Below are positions 53,796 through 62,589 of a stretch of 64,000 nt of DNA, one piece after another. Position numbers and translations under genes: made by a program. Position 1 is the first letter of the stretch; the number at the start of each line of letters is the position of its first letter. The notes under the pieces were generated by a model. That model saw only the letters and a list, made by a program, of their open reading frames with translations, was not told where the DNA came from and did not search any database. This DNA is from JAHEJA01 sp965657215. Its GTDB lineage: Bacteria; Pseudomonadota; Alphaproteobacteria; Rhodobacterales; Rhodobacteraceae. The DNA lies in NCBI GenBank assembly GCA_965657215.1, contig CBFHNR010000011.1, positions 26,199 to 90,198 of the forward strand, read 5' to 3'.

Positions 53796-54964
53796 TTCGC
53801 ACCTGCTGACCGTTGTTCAATTTTGGACAAAAGGGTTTTCGCCGCGACAGTCAGCTTTGATGTAAAACCACCGTTGCCAACGTTGGATTTGGCAACCAAT
53901 GGAACATCAAACTGAGGCAATCCAGTGGGTTTGACTGTCAACGTGCCATATTGATTACCCTCTATGATTGGGCTGAGCAAAGGGGTTTGATACTTGGCCT
54001 CAAAGGTCACATCTTGATTCGTCAGTATCGGAACAGTGACGTTCAAATCCTCAGCAAGGCCGAGATCCACTGTTGCCGCATCCCCATCCCAAATAGGCGC
54101 GGAGACAATCGTTTGGCCTTTTGTGCCAAAGGACTTGGTTGCAAATTGACGAAAGGCCCAATTCACAATGGCTTCGGCTTCTTCTGCACGGGCTTGTGAG
54201 CTATCCAATCCAGAAATAGCAAAGATAATTCGGCGATCCCCTTGTTTTGCGGACCCGACAAGACCAAACCCTGCTTCTTGTGTGTGGCCTGTTTTCAACC
54301 CATCTGCGCCAATCCCCAACCCCAGCAAGGGGTTGCGATTGAGTGTATTCGCAGGGGCGCGGCCATCAAATTTGAACTCTTTCTGGGCAAACAATCCATA
54401 ATATTCTGGAAAATCCGTGATCAAAAGGTTCGCAAGTAGCCCCAAATCACGCATGCTCATAACATGGCCCTGCGTCGGCCAGCCGTTGGAGTTTTTGAAA
54501 ATCGAATTCGTCATCCCAAGCTGTTGTGCGCGGATGGTCATCATTTTGGCAAATCCAGCCTCTGTTCCATCGGGGGATAAAGCTTCGGCCAAAACAGCAC
54601 TTGCGTCATTACCCGACAACACGATGATCCCATTGAGCAAATCTTCAACACTCACCCGATCGGTGGTATCCAAGAACATCGTAGAGCCGCCATAGTTTTG
54701 CGCATGCCGAGACACAGGAAGTTTTTCATCAAGGCGCAGGTTCCCCGCTTTGATAAACTCAAGCGCCATATAAAGCGTCATAAGTTTTGACATCGAAGCA
54801 GGGGGCAAGGCATCGTCGGCGTTCTTTGCCAATAATATTGTTCCCGTGCCTTGATCCAAGACATAGGCGGCGCGTGCTTTGGTTTCAAAGGCGACGGCTT
54901 GGCCGGACCATGCAGCTAGGGATATGACTAATATGAGGGTCTTAATTCGTAACAGCATATGCAT
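53792..54964 (-). CDS. dacC: D-alanyl-D-alanine carboxypeptidase (PBP5/6 type)
   Basis: The 390-residue penicillin-binding protein has a signal peptide (cleaved near QAVAF) and the three active-site motifs: PASMSKLM (SxxK), SGNDAS (SxN) and KTGHTQ (KTG). It trims peptidoglycan stem peptides. The first ATG lies 23 bp inside the SPOR gene; an in-frame ATG two codons later is also possible. Confidence 0.94.
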   Translation of the reverse strand: MHMLLRIKTLILVISLAAWSGQAVAFETKARAAYVLDQGTGTILLAKNADDALPPASMSKLMTLYMALEFIKAGNLRLDEKLPVSRHAQNYGGSTMFLDTTDRVSVEDLLNGIIVLSGNDASAVLAEALSPDGTEAGFAKMMTIRAQQLGMTNSIFKNSNGWPTQGHVMSMRDLGLLANLLITDFPEYYGLFAQKEFKFDGRAPANTLNRNPLLGLGIGADGLKTGHTQEAGFGLVGSAKQGDRRIIFAISGLDSSQARAEEAEAIVNWAFRQFATKSFGTKGQTIVSAPIWDGDAATVDLGLAEDLNVTVPILTNQDVTFEAKYQTPLLSPIIEGNQYGTLTVKPTGLPQFDVPLVAKSNVGNGGFTSKLTVAAKTLLSKIEQRSAGAN

Positions 54965-55751
54965 CCCCGAACCCAGCTGATTTCACTTTTTTGAACAATT
55001 CGCTCCGCTCGGCTGTGCTTGCCGCGGGTCCAACAATGACGCGCCAGAATGTTTTGCCATTTGTGGTGTGCTTTTTAACAATTGGAACAATGCCCATCCC
55101 GCGCATAGACGTCGCTGTATTTTTGGCATTTTGCTCAACACTAAAGATACCGATTTGGATGAATGGCTTGCTCAAATTTGAGGCTGGCTTTGGTGCCGGC
55201 TGAGCCGGAGCAGGGGCGGCAACCGCTACGGCTGTGTCTGTCGTCGGAGCGAGGGTCGATGTTTCGACCTCGGAAGGGGCTTCCAAGCTGACTTCAACGG
55301 GCTCACTGACCGCTTGACGCCGCAAAGCCGTGACATTTAGGTTGCTCGGCGCGCCCGCAAGCATGCCAAGTGCCGCCGCCGCATCAGAGGACACCTGCAG
55401 CCGCGGTCCCGCACTTTCGCGTTCACGACGGAAGAGGGCGCCGATCACAAATTTGTTGTTCTTGCTGTTGCGGATAATCACGCGTTCCGGGTCTTGGACA
55501 TCGGGATGCGCCACCCAAACACCCCCCAAAGAGGGACGCCCATCCCAAAGGCCAGCTTCGGTAACTTGAAAGACATCAGGTGCCTCGACATCACGCTCGA
55601 TCAACTCGACACTATTTGCGGCGGGCTCAGAGCTTGTCGCGCCGCCAAGGCTAAATCCTACGCCGTCTTCACATGCGCTCAGGAATGTGAGGCCCAATAG
55701 GCCAATAGAAATATGGAGTGTTTTAATTGAATAAATAGAAAGATTTTTCAT
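54942..55751 (-). CDS. SPOR-domain lipoprotein
   Basis: The 269-residue protein has a lipoprotein signal (LLGLTFLSAC), a variable proline/alanine-rich middle (about 180-200) and a C-terminal SPOR domain (FIQIGIFSVEQNAKNTATSMR ... FWRVIVGP). SPOR domains bind denuded glycan at the septum. The start was moved from 55790 to 55751 because AGGGGG precedes it and the lipobox then sits at a normal position. It is coupled to the carboxypeptidase gene. Confidence 0.85.
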   Translation of the reverse strand: MKNLSIYSIKTLHISIGLLGLTFLSACEDGVGFSLGGATSSEPAANSVELIERDVEAPDVFQVTEAGLWDGRPSLGGVWVAHPDVQDPERVIIRNSKNNKFVIGALFRRERESAGPRLQVSSDAAAALGMLAGAPSNLNVTALRRQAVSEPVEVSLEAPSEVETSTLAPTTDTAVAVAAPAPAQPAPKPASNLSKPFIQIGIFSVEQNAKNTATSMRGMGIVPIVKKHTTNGKTFWRVIVGPAASTAERSELFKKVKSAGFGDAYAVTN

Positions 55752-55931
55752 AAGCTGCCCCCTGCTTAAATCATCTGCTTTGATTGGCATCCTTTGCGGA
55801 TTTATACCACATCTGCAAAGACTTTATCGTGCTTTTGACGCTAAGCAAAGAACATCTAATTGAAACAAGCGTAAAATTTCCGATCTTTACCCCTTTTAGA
55901 ATCAAATTTCTCAAGTTAAACGGTGCCCGTC

Positions 55932-56021
55932 GGAGGAGTGGCAGAGTGGTTGAATGCACCGGTCTTGAAAACCGACGTAGGTGAAAGTCTACCGTGGGTT
56001 CGAATCCCACCTCCTCCGCCA
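55932..56021 (+). tRNA. tRNA-Ser (anticodon TGA)
   Basis: The acceptor arms GGAGGAG (55932-55938) and CTCCTCC (56011-56017) pair, the anticodon loop CTTGAAA reads TGA, there is a long variable arm and the T arm is GTGGGTTCGAATCCCAC. Discriminator G is 56018 and CCA is encoded (56019-56021). The accessory region begins just downstream, so it may mark an integration site. Confidence 0.97.
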
Positions 56022-56311
56022 TGTGGCTCTCTTAAGTATATGAAAAACAACATAAATTTCTGCAGTGTGCGCTTGCGACCCCCACAGTAACCCCCACAAA
56101 TCTTAATCCTTATTCTTATATGACTCTGTCCTTTGCTAACAGACAAACAAATCAGCACGATGTTCATGTGCATTACTAGCCTCTTGCCGTTTGTTATATG
56201 GCAGGTTTCTGATTGTTCTGGGCCAAATCTGTGTGCCTAATTTTTGTTTGAAACTCTCAGAGTTTGATGAAACTGTATTGTTGTCATCTTGGACTGTTTG
56301 GAGAGCTATCT
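56022..56311. other. Gene-free, AT-rich spacer after tRNA-Ser
   Basis: No coding frame or RNA is supported. Base composition shifts to AT-rich here. Two nearby copies of ACCCCCAC occur (about 56079-56097). Confidence 0.5.
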
Positions 56312-57079
56312 ATGGAAAGTTATTATCTTGGTGAAGAGCTTTTTCCAGATAAATCACTTGTGGATGCCAAAGCGGACATCGATGCTATGTTTGAAGAGCA
56401 TGAGCCAACCCACGGGGCTGCTTTAACTAAAGACCAAATTATAGATCGGGTGGCGATGTTTATGCTTGATGGGTATAACAAGCTCTTTCAGTCAGCTATG
56501 GCAAATGAATACTACCTCGATGAGGTCTCAGCTGATGATGAGATCTCAACTGATGATGAGCGACAGAGCAAGAATCCACGTGTTAGACTTGATCCTAAAG
56601 AGTGGATTAAAAAAAATCCTGACCTGACTGACGACATCTATCGTTTTGTCAAACTGCGGCTGAACTTGCGTGAAGACCTTCTACTCACCAAAAGTAAGTA
56701 CTGCCTAGTCTCTTATAACACACTGCTTGTTGGGGTTGGTCTTAAGATCGCACTGAATGAGGAACTATCTCATGGATTACATCAGTTTGTTGTCGAGCAC
56801 TTAATACAGCCTTTTCCTACTGAAGCTTTAAAAGGCTCTAACAGTAAAGCATTTGACGTAGAACATAATTACTTGCGTTTGACCTCCATATGGTTTGCCA
56901 CGCTCTATGGGATCTACGCCACACGAGGAGATGGGGTGGAGGATAAGTTGTGTGGCTGCAGTGCTGTTGAGGAGGCTGCTAGAAAGATTTGGCTGAAACA
57001 TAAAATTGAATTTTTCCGTAGTAGCTTCACTGAATCAACACTCGCCAGTGTTCATAAACATCGAAAACAATATCAGTAA
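56312..57079 (+). CDS. Hypothetical protein of the accessory region
   Basis: Not recognised. The start is set at ATG 56312 because GGAGAG (56300-56305) precedes it; the frame is open upstream to 56264. The 255-residue product is soluble and acidic at its N terminus (DEVSADDEISTDDER) with a helical, Leu-rich C-terminal two thirds. It is the first gene after tRNA-Ser and lies upstream of the AlpA-like gene. Confidence 0.65.
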   Translation: MESYYLGEELFPDKSLVDAKADIDAMFEEHEPTHGAALTKDQIIDRVAMFMLDGYNKLFQSAMANEYYLDEVSADDEISTDDERQSKNPRVRLDPKEWIKKNPDLTDDIYRFVKLRLNLREDLLLTKSKYCLVSYNTLLVGVGLKIALNEELSHGLHQFVVEHLIQPFPTEALKGSNSKAFDVEHNYLRLTSIWFATLYGIYATRGDGVEDKLCGCSAVEEAARKIWLKHKIEFFRSSFTESTLASVHKHRKQYQ

Positions 57080-57197
57080 CGCAAAAACAAGTAAGCTGAT
57101 TTTCCATCGGAAAGGAGTGAATCCATCGTTCCCATGCAATTCGTGATTTAAGTTATTACAGATCCTCCATGAACCCAAAATATGGAGACAAAGCACT

Positions 57198-57371
57198 ATG
57201 AAGTTCCTAAGAAGACCACAAGTTGAACGCTTAACAGGACTATCACGGTCCTCAATATATGCCATGGTGGCGGATGGCAGTTTTCCAAGACAAGTAAAGA
57301 TTAGTCGACGTGCTGTTGCATGGCGTGAAGCTGATATCTTTGAGTGGATGAACAATAAGTCAGATATCTGA
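57198..57371 (+). CDS. AlpA-family phage/satellite regulatory protein
   Basis: The 57-residue protein has the AlpA/excisionase-type winged HTH: FLRRPQVERLTGLSRSSIYAM, then GSFPRQVKISRRAVAWREADIFEWM. AlpA-like proteins activate integrase or control excision of P4-type satellites and prophages. AGACAAAG precedes the ATG weakly. Its presence supports a mobile origin for the region. Confidence 0.88.
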   Translation: MKFLRRPQVERLTGLSRSSIYAMVADGSFPRQVKISRRAVAWREADIFEWMNNKSDI

Positions 57372-57441
57372 TTTAGCTCATCAATGTTTTGAACATACCA
57401 AAAATAATAGAGTTAAGACCAAGCCCAATACCTATAGGATT

Positions 57442-57502
57442 TCCGCCAAAATCATGGGGTAGTCCTAATATATTACATGGAGATATTCACATTTTTGGCG
57501 GA
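57442..57502. repeat. 10-bp perfect inverted repeat upstream of the primase-helicase gene
   Basis: TCCGCCAAAA (57442-57451) and TTTTGGCGGA (57493-57502) are perfect complements 41 bp apart in the 193-bp gap before the replication gene. It could be an operator or part of a replication origin. Confidence 0.7.
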
Positions 57503-57564
57503 TTATCTTTCCATGAATCTAACTAGGATTGCGCTTCTTTCTTAAGTAGAAGGATACAATCGTT

Positions 57565-60393
57565 ATGCGAGTTAAAGTGTATGACAACGTCTATCGTCAT
57601 AATGAAACACTCACCAATCTGAGTGATGAGATACGACATATTAAACAGGGTACATACAGTGGCCCAATTCAGGAATATCATAATGAAGTAAATGAAGCTT
57701 CAAAGAGGAACCTGAAGAAAAATTTGAGAGTAATAATACCTTGCATTGATCATGAACAAGATCCAATCACCACAAATGGTTTGGTTCATTTCGATGTTGA
57801 TCAAAAAGACAATAGGGAGCTCGACTTTAAGAGTCTTAAGTCTCTGATTATTGCTCTGCCAGAGACTGCGTTTGCGTTTCAATCGATAAACGGTGGATTA
57901 AAGTTTGCTATCCAAACTGATCTGAAAGTCACATGCAATGAGCGTGGTAGAGTGCTCTATAAGTATGCTTACGATCAGTGTCACGAGTGGTTGCTTCAGT
58001 ATGTCAAGTTCAGTCCAGATCAGTCTGTGAAAGCAGCAACATGCACAATGTTTACGAGCTATGACCCAGATGCTTATTATAATCCATCTCCTAATTGCTT
58101 CTCTGTACTGAAAGAAGCTGACGTGAACTTTAAACGCTCCCTAAGCAATTCAGTTCCTCAGAACACAGTCGATAGTAGTTATATCGTTGATCTGTTTAAT
58201 ACTATGCCCAAAGATGCAGGCTATAATGATCGACTAATAGCACACTATATGCTGCTCTCTAAATTTGAGAAGTGTGAAGTAATTAGGATTGCAACGTCCC
58301 ATTGGAAAAAAGATTACAAGGCGATTGTTGCGCAGATAGAGAGCCAATCAAACAATGCTAATTTTGGTAACATATCTAAGGTAGAAGAACTTGTTAAAAG
58401 TCACGGTCGTAGCCTTCCTATGAGAGACTTCCACAAGTCGATAAATAAAGTGATCATGGCACAGCCTTCCGCCCATAAGTTTGATGATTTACTGTCAGTA
58501 GATGAAGCACAGACCCAATTGCGTTTGAGGGTAAGAGAAGTCTTTGAAGAGGGGAAATCAATTTGCATTCGTAGCAGTGCAGGGGCAGGTAAAACTGAAA
58601 TTGCACTTGGAGAAATGGTTAAGCAGGCAAGAACCAAGAAGATATTGTATCTAACGCCAACCCATAAACTTGGTCGAGAAGCGGCAGAACGATTTTGTGA
58701 GATAGCCTCAAAAAACGGTAGCCTTAACCATTTTACATTTCCAAACCAAATTTACGGTAAATTGAATACGGACCATAACGGTGTGCCTGTTTGTGAAGTT
58801 GAGGATATTCGTGAAAGATACGCTCGGGTAAATCTCTCAATCCCCTCATTTGAATGTGAAAATTGTATGTATTCCGAAGGGTGTAGGTACACTGAGCAAT
58901 TTAACCGCACATCCAATGTTCGCATACAAACCAACGCGAACCTGTTCATTGAGCCAAGCAAATATGAGAATGGGTTCAGTGTCCAAAATGGCAGTGTAGA
59001 AATGCGTTCAGGTAATTGGACTCCTGACGTTCTTGTAATCGATGAGGACTTCATAAAGTTTGATGATTTTACGATCACAGAAAAAACAAAGCACCCAGTA
59101 CTCAATCAGATTATGTCTGAGTTGGTTGCGGCATATGACGTGAAGGGATTTGATAACACAAGTTTGCCTCAGCTTCTGTGGGCCATATTAGAGCCCAGGA
59201 GAGCGCAAATTGCACATGCTCATGAGATGTCTCAAATTGTTAATACACGGTCTACAGCCGGTTATATCGCGTCTTACAAAGCGTCCACTAAAAACGAAAA
59301 GTTAGCACTAGAGTTGTTCTGTGAGTATCTACAGGCAAACCATAAGGATATGAGAGGTCTTTGGCTTAGAAAGGACGATGATACATTATCGCTCAATGGA
59401 TCAAGGGTTAGGGACATAAAAGCACGCTTTAAGAATATTCCAACTTTGATCTTAGATGCGACCGCCCAAGAGGCCGTGTTACAAAAGGTGCTACCAAAGG
59501 TAAAAGTGGCAAATATCAATGTAAGGCCCAATCCTCACGTTCAGATTTTTCAATGTCAAAACGCTTCTTTTTCAAAAGAGTTCCTAAAGAAGTCAGAGAA
59601 CCTCAGTAGTCTTGTACTGCAACTCAATCGCTTGATTACGTTACATCAGCCAGAAAAAGTTGGATTGCTGACTTACAAGAATGCCGCTCTACAAAAAGAT
59701 TTTGATACGTATCTAGCGAGTAGATTGCAGCATGATGATATCGTTGCCAGCCACTTTGGTGACATACGTGGGACTAACATTTTTGATGATGTTAACCTCT
59801 TCTTTGTGATTGGTAGACAAGACATTGGATATCAACATGTTGTGGCAAAGGGTGAGGCACTCTTTGGCGAGTCCTTGCCTCAAGAAAGACGTAACTTCCC
59901 GCTGCCAATTAGAATGAGTGATGGTAAGGCTAAGTCGCTTTATAACCACATATTTGTGGATGAACGGTTAGCAGCTACCTATGATCACATTTGTAGGGCA
60001 GAGACGCTTCAAGCTGTTGCAAGAGTGAGGCCAATTCACGGCAAACCTAAAGTTGCCTATATTTTTGCTAATGAGGCTTTAGGGGCGGATGTGTCTATCA
60101 CTGATTTTTTCAATTTTGCTTACGCAGAGCAACCACCGGAGATCAAACGTTTAAAGGACAAAGGGTTTGTTCGAACAACGCCAAAAGAAATGAAAAAGCT
60201 AGGGTTCACCAATAGCGCAGTTAGTAAACCACAAAGAGCGCGCATAATTTCTAATCTTGTGGATATCGGATGTTCACTAAAAAAAGTGAGCTTCAAGGAT
60301 GCCCATTACAAAGATCAAACTCACGAATACCTAGTCGATGATCCTCGCTTATTCGAGCAGTATTGCGATAAAAATGAGTACACGATCATTTAG
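57565..60393 (+). CDS. Large primase/helicase-like replication protein (VirE_N/BT4734-type + SF2-like helicase)
   Basis: The 942-residue protein has an N-terminal domain resembling the VirE_N/BT4734 module of mobile-element replication proteins (GLVHFDVDQKD, AFAFQSINGGLKFAI, TSYDPDAYYNPSPNC). A P-loop SSAGAGKTEIA is at about 336-344, a cysteine cluster CENCMYSEGC at about 430, a Walker B-like VLVIDEDFIKF at about 488, and a motif VI-like LQAVARVRP at about 815. It probably primes and unwinds the element's DNA. Catalytic activity is inferred. Confidence 0.72.
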   Translation: MRVKVYDNVYRHNETLTNLSDEIRHIKQGTYSGPIQEYHNEVNEASKRNLKKNLRVIIPCIDHEQDPITTNGLVHFDVDQKDNRELDFKSLKSLIIALPETAFAFQSINGGLKFAIQTDLKVTCNERGRVLYKYAYDQCHEWLLQYVKFSPDQSVKAATCTMFTSYDPDAYYNPSPNCFSVLKEADVNFKRSLSNSVPQNTVDSSYIVDLFNTMPKDAGYNDRLIAHYMLLSKFEKCEVIRIATSHWKKDYKAIVAQIESQSNNANFGNISKVEELVKSHGRSLPMRDFHKSINKVIMAQPSAHKFDDLLSVDEAQTQLRLRVREVFEEGKSICIRSSAGAGKTEIALGEMVKQARTKKILYLTPTHKLGREAAERFCEIASKNGSLNHFTFPNQIYGKLNTDHNGVPVCEVEDIRERYARVNLSIPSFECENCMYSEGCRYTEQFNRTSNVRIQTNANLFIEPSKYENGFSVQNGSVEMRSGNWTPDVLVIDEDFIKFDDFTITEKTKHPVLNQIMSELVAAYDVKGFDNTSLPQLLWAILEPRRAQIAHAHEMSQIVNTRSTAGYIASYKASTKNEKLALELFCEYLQANHKDMRGLWLRKDDDTLSLNGSRVRDIKARFKNIPTLILDATAQEAVLQKVLPKVKVANINVRPNPHVQIFQCQNASFSKEFLKKSENLSSLVLQLNRLITLHQPEKVGLLTYKNAALQKDFDTYLASRLQHDDIVASHFGDIRGTNIFDDVNLFFVIGRQDIGYQHVVAKGEALFGESLPQERRNFPLPIRMSDGKAKSLYNHIFVDERLAATYDHICRAETLQAVARVRPIHGKPKVAYIFANEALGADVSITDFFNFAYAEQPPEIKRLKDKGFVRTTPKEMKKLGFTNSAVSKPQRARIISNLVDIGCSLKKVSFKDAHYKDQTHEYLVDDPRLFEQYCDKNEYTII

Positions 60394-60436
60394 TCGACAA
60401 GGCGAGACATCTCTACTGGCGCCACTTTAGTGGCTC

Positions 60437-60685
60437 TCACAAGACACTAGGTTCAGTTGCAGTACCATCCATAGCCATATCTGATTTACCGGAGAATATA
60501 ATCCTATAGGTGTTGTTACCTTTTACACCGCATTTATGACATCTGGCTCTTTGACGAACATCATGAGCGGTCTTGTCGCCACCAACCACAGCAATCAGAT
60601 TAGCTACCTCGAGCATAGTGTGATGTTTACATAGACCACAGGTGATGCTTAGCTGGTGATTAGGTATCGTTGAAAGCTTTGTCAT
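60437..60685 (-). CDS. Small zinc-ribbon-like protein
   Basis: The 82-residue protein has two Cys-x2-Cys pairs, CGLC (about 16-19) and CHKC (about 49-52), suggesting one zinc site. No function is recognised. It ends the minus-strand group of tiny genes. Confidence 0.55.
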   Translation of the reverse strand: MTKLSTIPNHQLSITCGLCKHHTMLEVANLIAVVGGDKTAHDVRQRARCHKCGVKGNNTYRIIFSGKSDMAMDGTATEPSVL

Positions 60686-60707
60686 TGTGTATCAGTCCAG
60701 CCAAATC

Positions 60708-60929
60708 TTAACGCTCTAAGAACTTCTTCTTGAAAGCAATAGCAAGATATTCCTTAGATGCTCTTACGTACTCTTTATACGACTGCTCTGCCTGCTGAAG
60801 AAGCTCCACACTTGGGTCGCTTGTTGCGGCTACTTCATCAGTCAATTCTTGCCACCTGTCACGGCTAATAAGATATCGGCTTTCAACTTCATCGCTTAGG
60901 ACCTCGCAGACTTCGTCCAGATATTTCAT
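60708..60929 (-). CDS. Small acidic helical protein
   Basis: The 73-residue product is highly charged and helical (DEVCEVLSDEVESRY ... EYLAIAFKKKFLER). Not recognised. Its ATG overlaps the stop of the upstream 30-residue membrane peptide (ATGA), so the two are coupled. Confidence 0.5.
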   Translation of the reverse strand: MKYLDEVCEVLSDEVESRYLISRDRWQELTDEVAATSDPSVELLQQAEQSYKEYVRASKEYLAIAFKKKFLER

Positions 60930-61018
60930 CCTGCAAACGCCTTAACGCCAAAATGGTAAACACCGTATAAAACAGCAAGTATTGCTGCATAAGTTAATAA
61001 CTTTATCGTCGTTTTCAT
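60926..61018 (-). CDS. 30-residue single-helix membrane peptide
   Basis: A short frame with a strong ribosome binding site (TAGGAGAA, complement of 61021-61030) encodes a basic N terminus (MKTTIK) and one hydrophobic helix (LLTYAAILAVLYGVYHFGV). It overlaps the next gene by ATGA. The form recalls small toxin-like or membrane-modulating peptides, but no family is recognised. Confidence 0.55.
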   Translation of the reverse strand: MKTTIKLLTYAAILAVLYGVYHFGVKAFAG

Positions 61019-61173
61019 TTCTGTTCTCCTAACAAGTGATAAAAACTAAATCGTCATATGCCCAACGCTAAGCTTGAACGACCGCCAGTGCTAGGTCTTT
61101 GTAATATGGGTAGATGGCTTGATCGAGATGGGCATGGTCGATTATCGCTCATTGCTAGTAATAACCCTAAGGC

Positions 61174-61350
61174 TCAATGATCGCTACCAGAAGGGTAGTC
61201 TGCGCAACAACAAACTAGACCAAAATATAGATCAGTCAAAACTCTCGATATAAATAAAGTGATAACGATGAAAATGGCCGCAAGGATACAGAGCAGTATT
61301 GTGTAAATATACTACATTTCTGGAAATGCTCTCCGTGTAAATCTAAACAT
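61174..61350 (-). pseudogene. Possible amber-interrupted small membrane protein
   Basis: ATG at 61350 has AGAGGA about 8 bp upstream. After twelve codons (FRFTRRAFPEM) there is a TAG (61312-61314), and the same frame then continues for 45 codons with a hydrophobic helix (ILLCILAAIFIVITLFI) to TGA at 61174. No start lies after the TAG. It could be a decayed gene or chance. Confidence 0.35.
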
Positions 61351-61540
61351 CTAAAGTCCTCTTTGTGTTAATTCTCTCAATCATTTCACTCGTGTGATAT
61401 TTTGGCTTGCTTGTCCGTACTATCCAACACTCTGAATCAGATGGTTAACCTCACTACGGACACTATCAGGGATCAAAAAATAAGATGCCGCAATTAATAC
61501 GTTTATGCTATTATCTATTTCAATCAAGGAGACACGAAAA

Positions 61541-61831
61541 ATGAAAAAGGGATATTTAGTAGCGAATATCAGGGTCACAGACGCTGAAAAGTTTCAAGAG
61601 TTTTCGGGAATAGCTGCTCCTGCGATAAAGAAATATGGTGGAACAGTTTTAGCTAGAGGCCCTTTGGCTGATAGGCACGAAGGAGACCTTACTGGCACAG
61701 TTATGATGATTGAGTTTGAGAGTAAGAAAGCTGCCGAAACGTTCTACTTCAGTGACGAATATCAAGCGGCGAAAGCAGTACGTGAAATGTGTTCAGACAC
61801 AGACCTTATGATTATCGAAGGTGCTGATTAA
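61541..61831 (+). CDS. DUF1330-like small protein (dimeric alpha-beta barrel fold)
   Basis: The 96-residue protein fits the DUF1330 pattern: GYLVANIRVTDAEKFQEFSG, APAIKKYGGTVLARG, MMIEFESKKAAETFYFSDEYQAAKAVR. The function of the family is unknown. AAGGAG (61526-61531) selects ATG 61541 over the codon at 61505. It stands alone. Confidence 0.85.
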   Translation: MKKGYLVANIRVTDAEKFQEFSGIAAPAIKKYGGTVLARGPLADRHEGDLTGTVMMIEFESKKAAETFYFSDEYQAAKAVREMCSDTDLMIIEGAD

Positions 61832-62032
61832 TCTCACTGATGAAGACATCACACGTTATGTGTTCCAAGGATATCGACCGCAGACGCCCTTAGGAATAAT
61901 GAGAGGTGGTTCGTAGCTCTTCTTATCAGAAATTTTCTTGAGGGGGATTAAAGCATTGATAATTAAGTTTGGAGCTATACAAACGGTTTGAGATCACATG
62001 TTTAGCGTTCAAGAAAGACGTACAAAAGCACC

Positions 62033-62488
62033 ATGATGAAAAATACAATAATACTTTGTTTTAGTTGCCTAATGTTGGCACAAGCAGCCCAGGCTCAGAA
62101 TATATTCCAGAGGATTTCGGGATCTGAAGATCCTAATTTAGAAACTACTCTTGAGGCCCAACCCGTTACTGCACCTGAGCCGATTCCTTCATTAAGTGAG
62201 ATCGTCAGAGGTGAAATGTCCGATTATCCAGCTCTACAATGGCAAGAACTGTACAGTGACAAATCTGAGTGTCAAAATAGGTTGCAACTCTACTATGATC
62301 AGGCTCTGTTATCACAAACATATGTAATCCCACAGGCTAATAATTGGCTTGAGCTTTATCCAGAAGATGGGCGTCAGATTTACATATGTGATGGAGCTTT
62401 ACTTAACTACTATTTTGACAAGAACAACAATGTGCCGAGCAGATGGATGATGGTTCGAAACTCTCTAGACTACATACTTGCAAATTGA
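62033..62488 (+). CDS. Hypothetical secreted protein
   Basis: The 151-residue protein has a signal peptide (MMKNTIILCFSCLMLAQAAQA), a proline-rich early part and a soluble rest with two further cysteines (DKSECQN, IYICDG) that may pair. Not recognised. Confidence 0.65.
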   Translation: MMKNTIILCFSCLMLAQAAQAQNIFQRISGSEDPNLETTLEAQPVTAPEPIPSLSEIVRGEMSDYPALQWQELYSDKSECQNRLQLYYDQALLSQTYVIPQANNWLELYPEDGRQIYICDGALLNYYFDKNNNVPSRWMMVRNSLDYILAN

Positions 62489-62589
62489 TGACCTAATTTG
62501 TCTAAAACGCTTATTTTAGTGCCAGAATGTTCACATGCTTACTTTTCTGGGACAGACTGGCAACTAAAAATAGTTTGTTGGTTTTGTAT

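Noticed and set aside
55771..56173. Minus-strand frames across the tRNA-Ser
   Set aside because: They are antisense to the tRNA and its flanks, a familiar false gene call.
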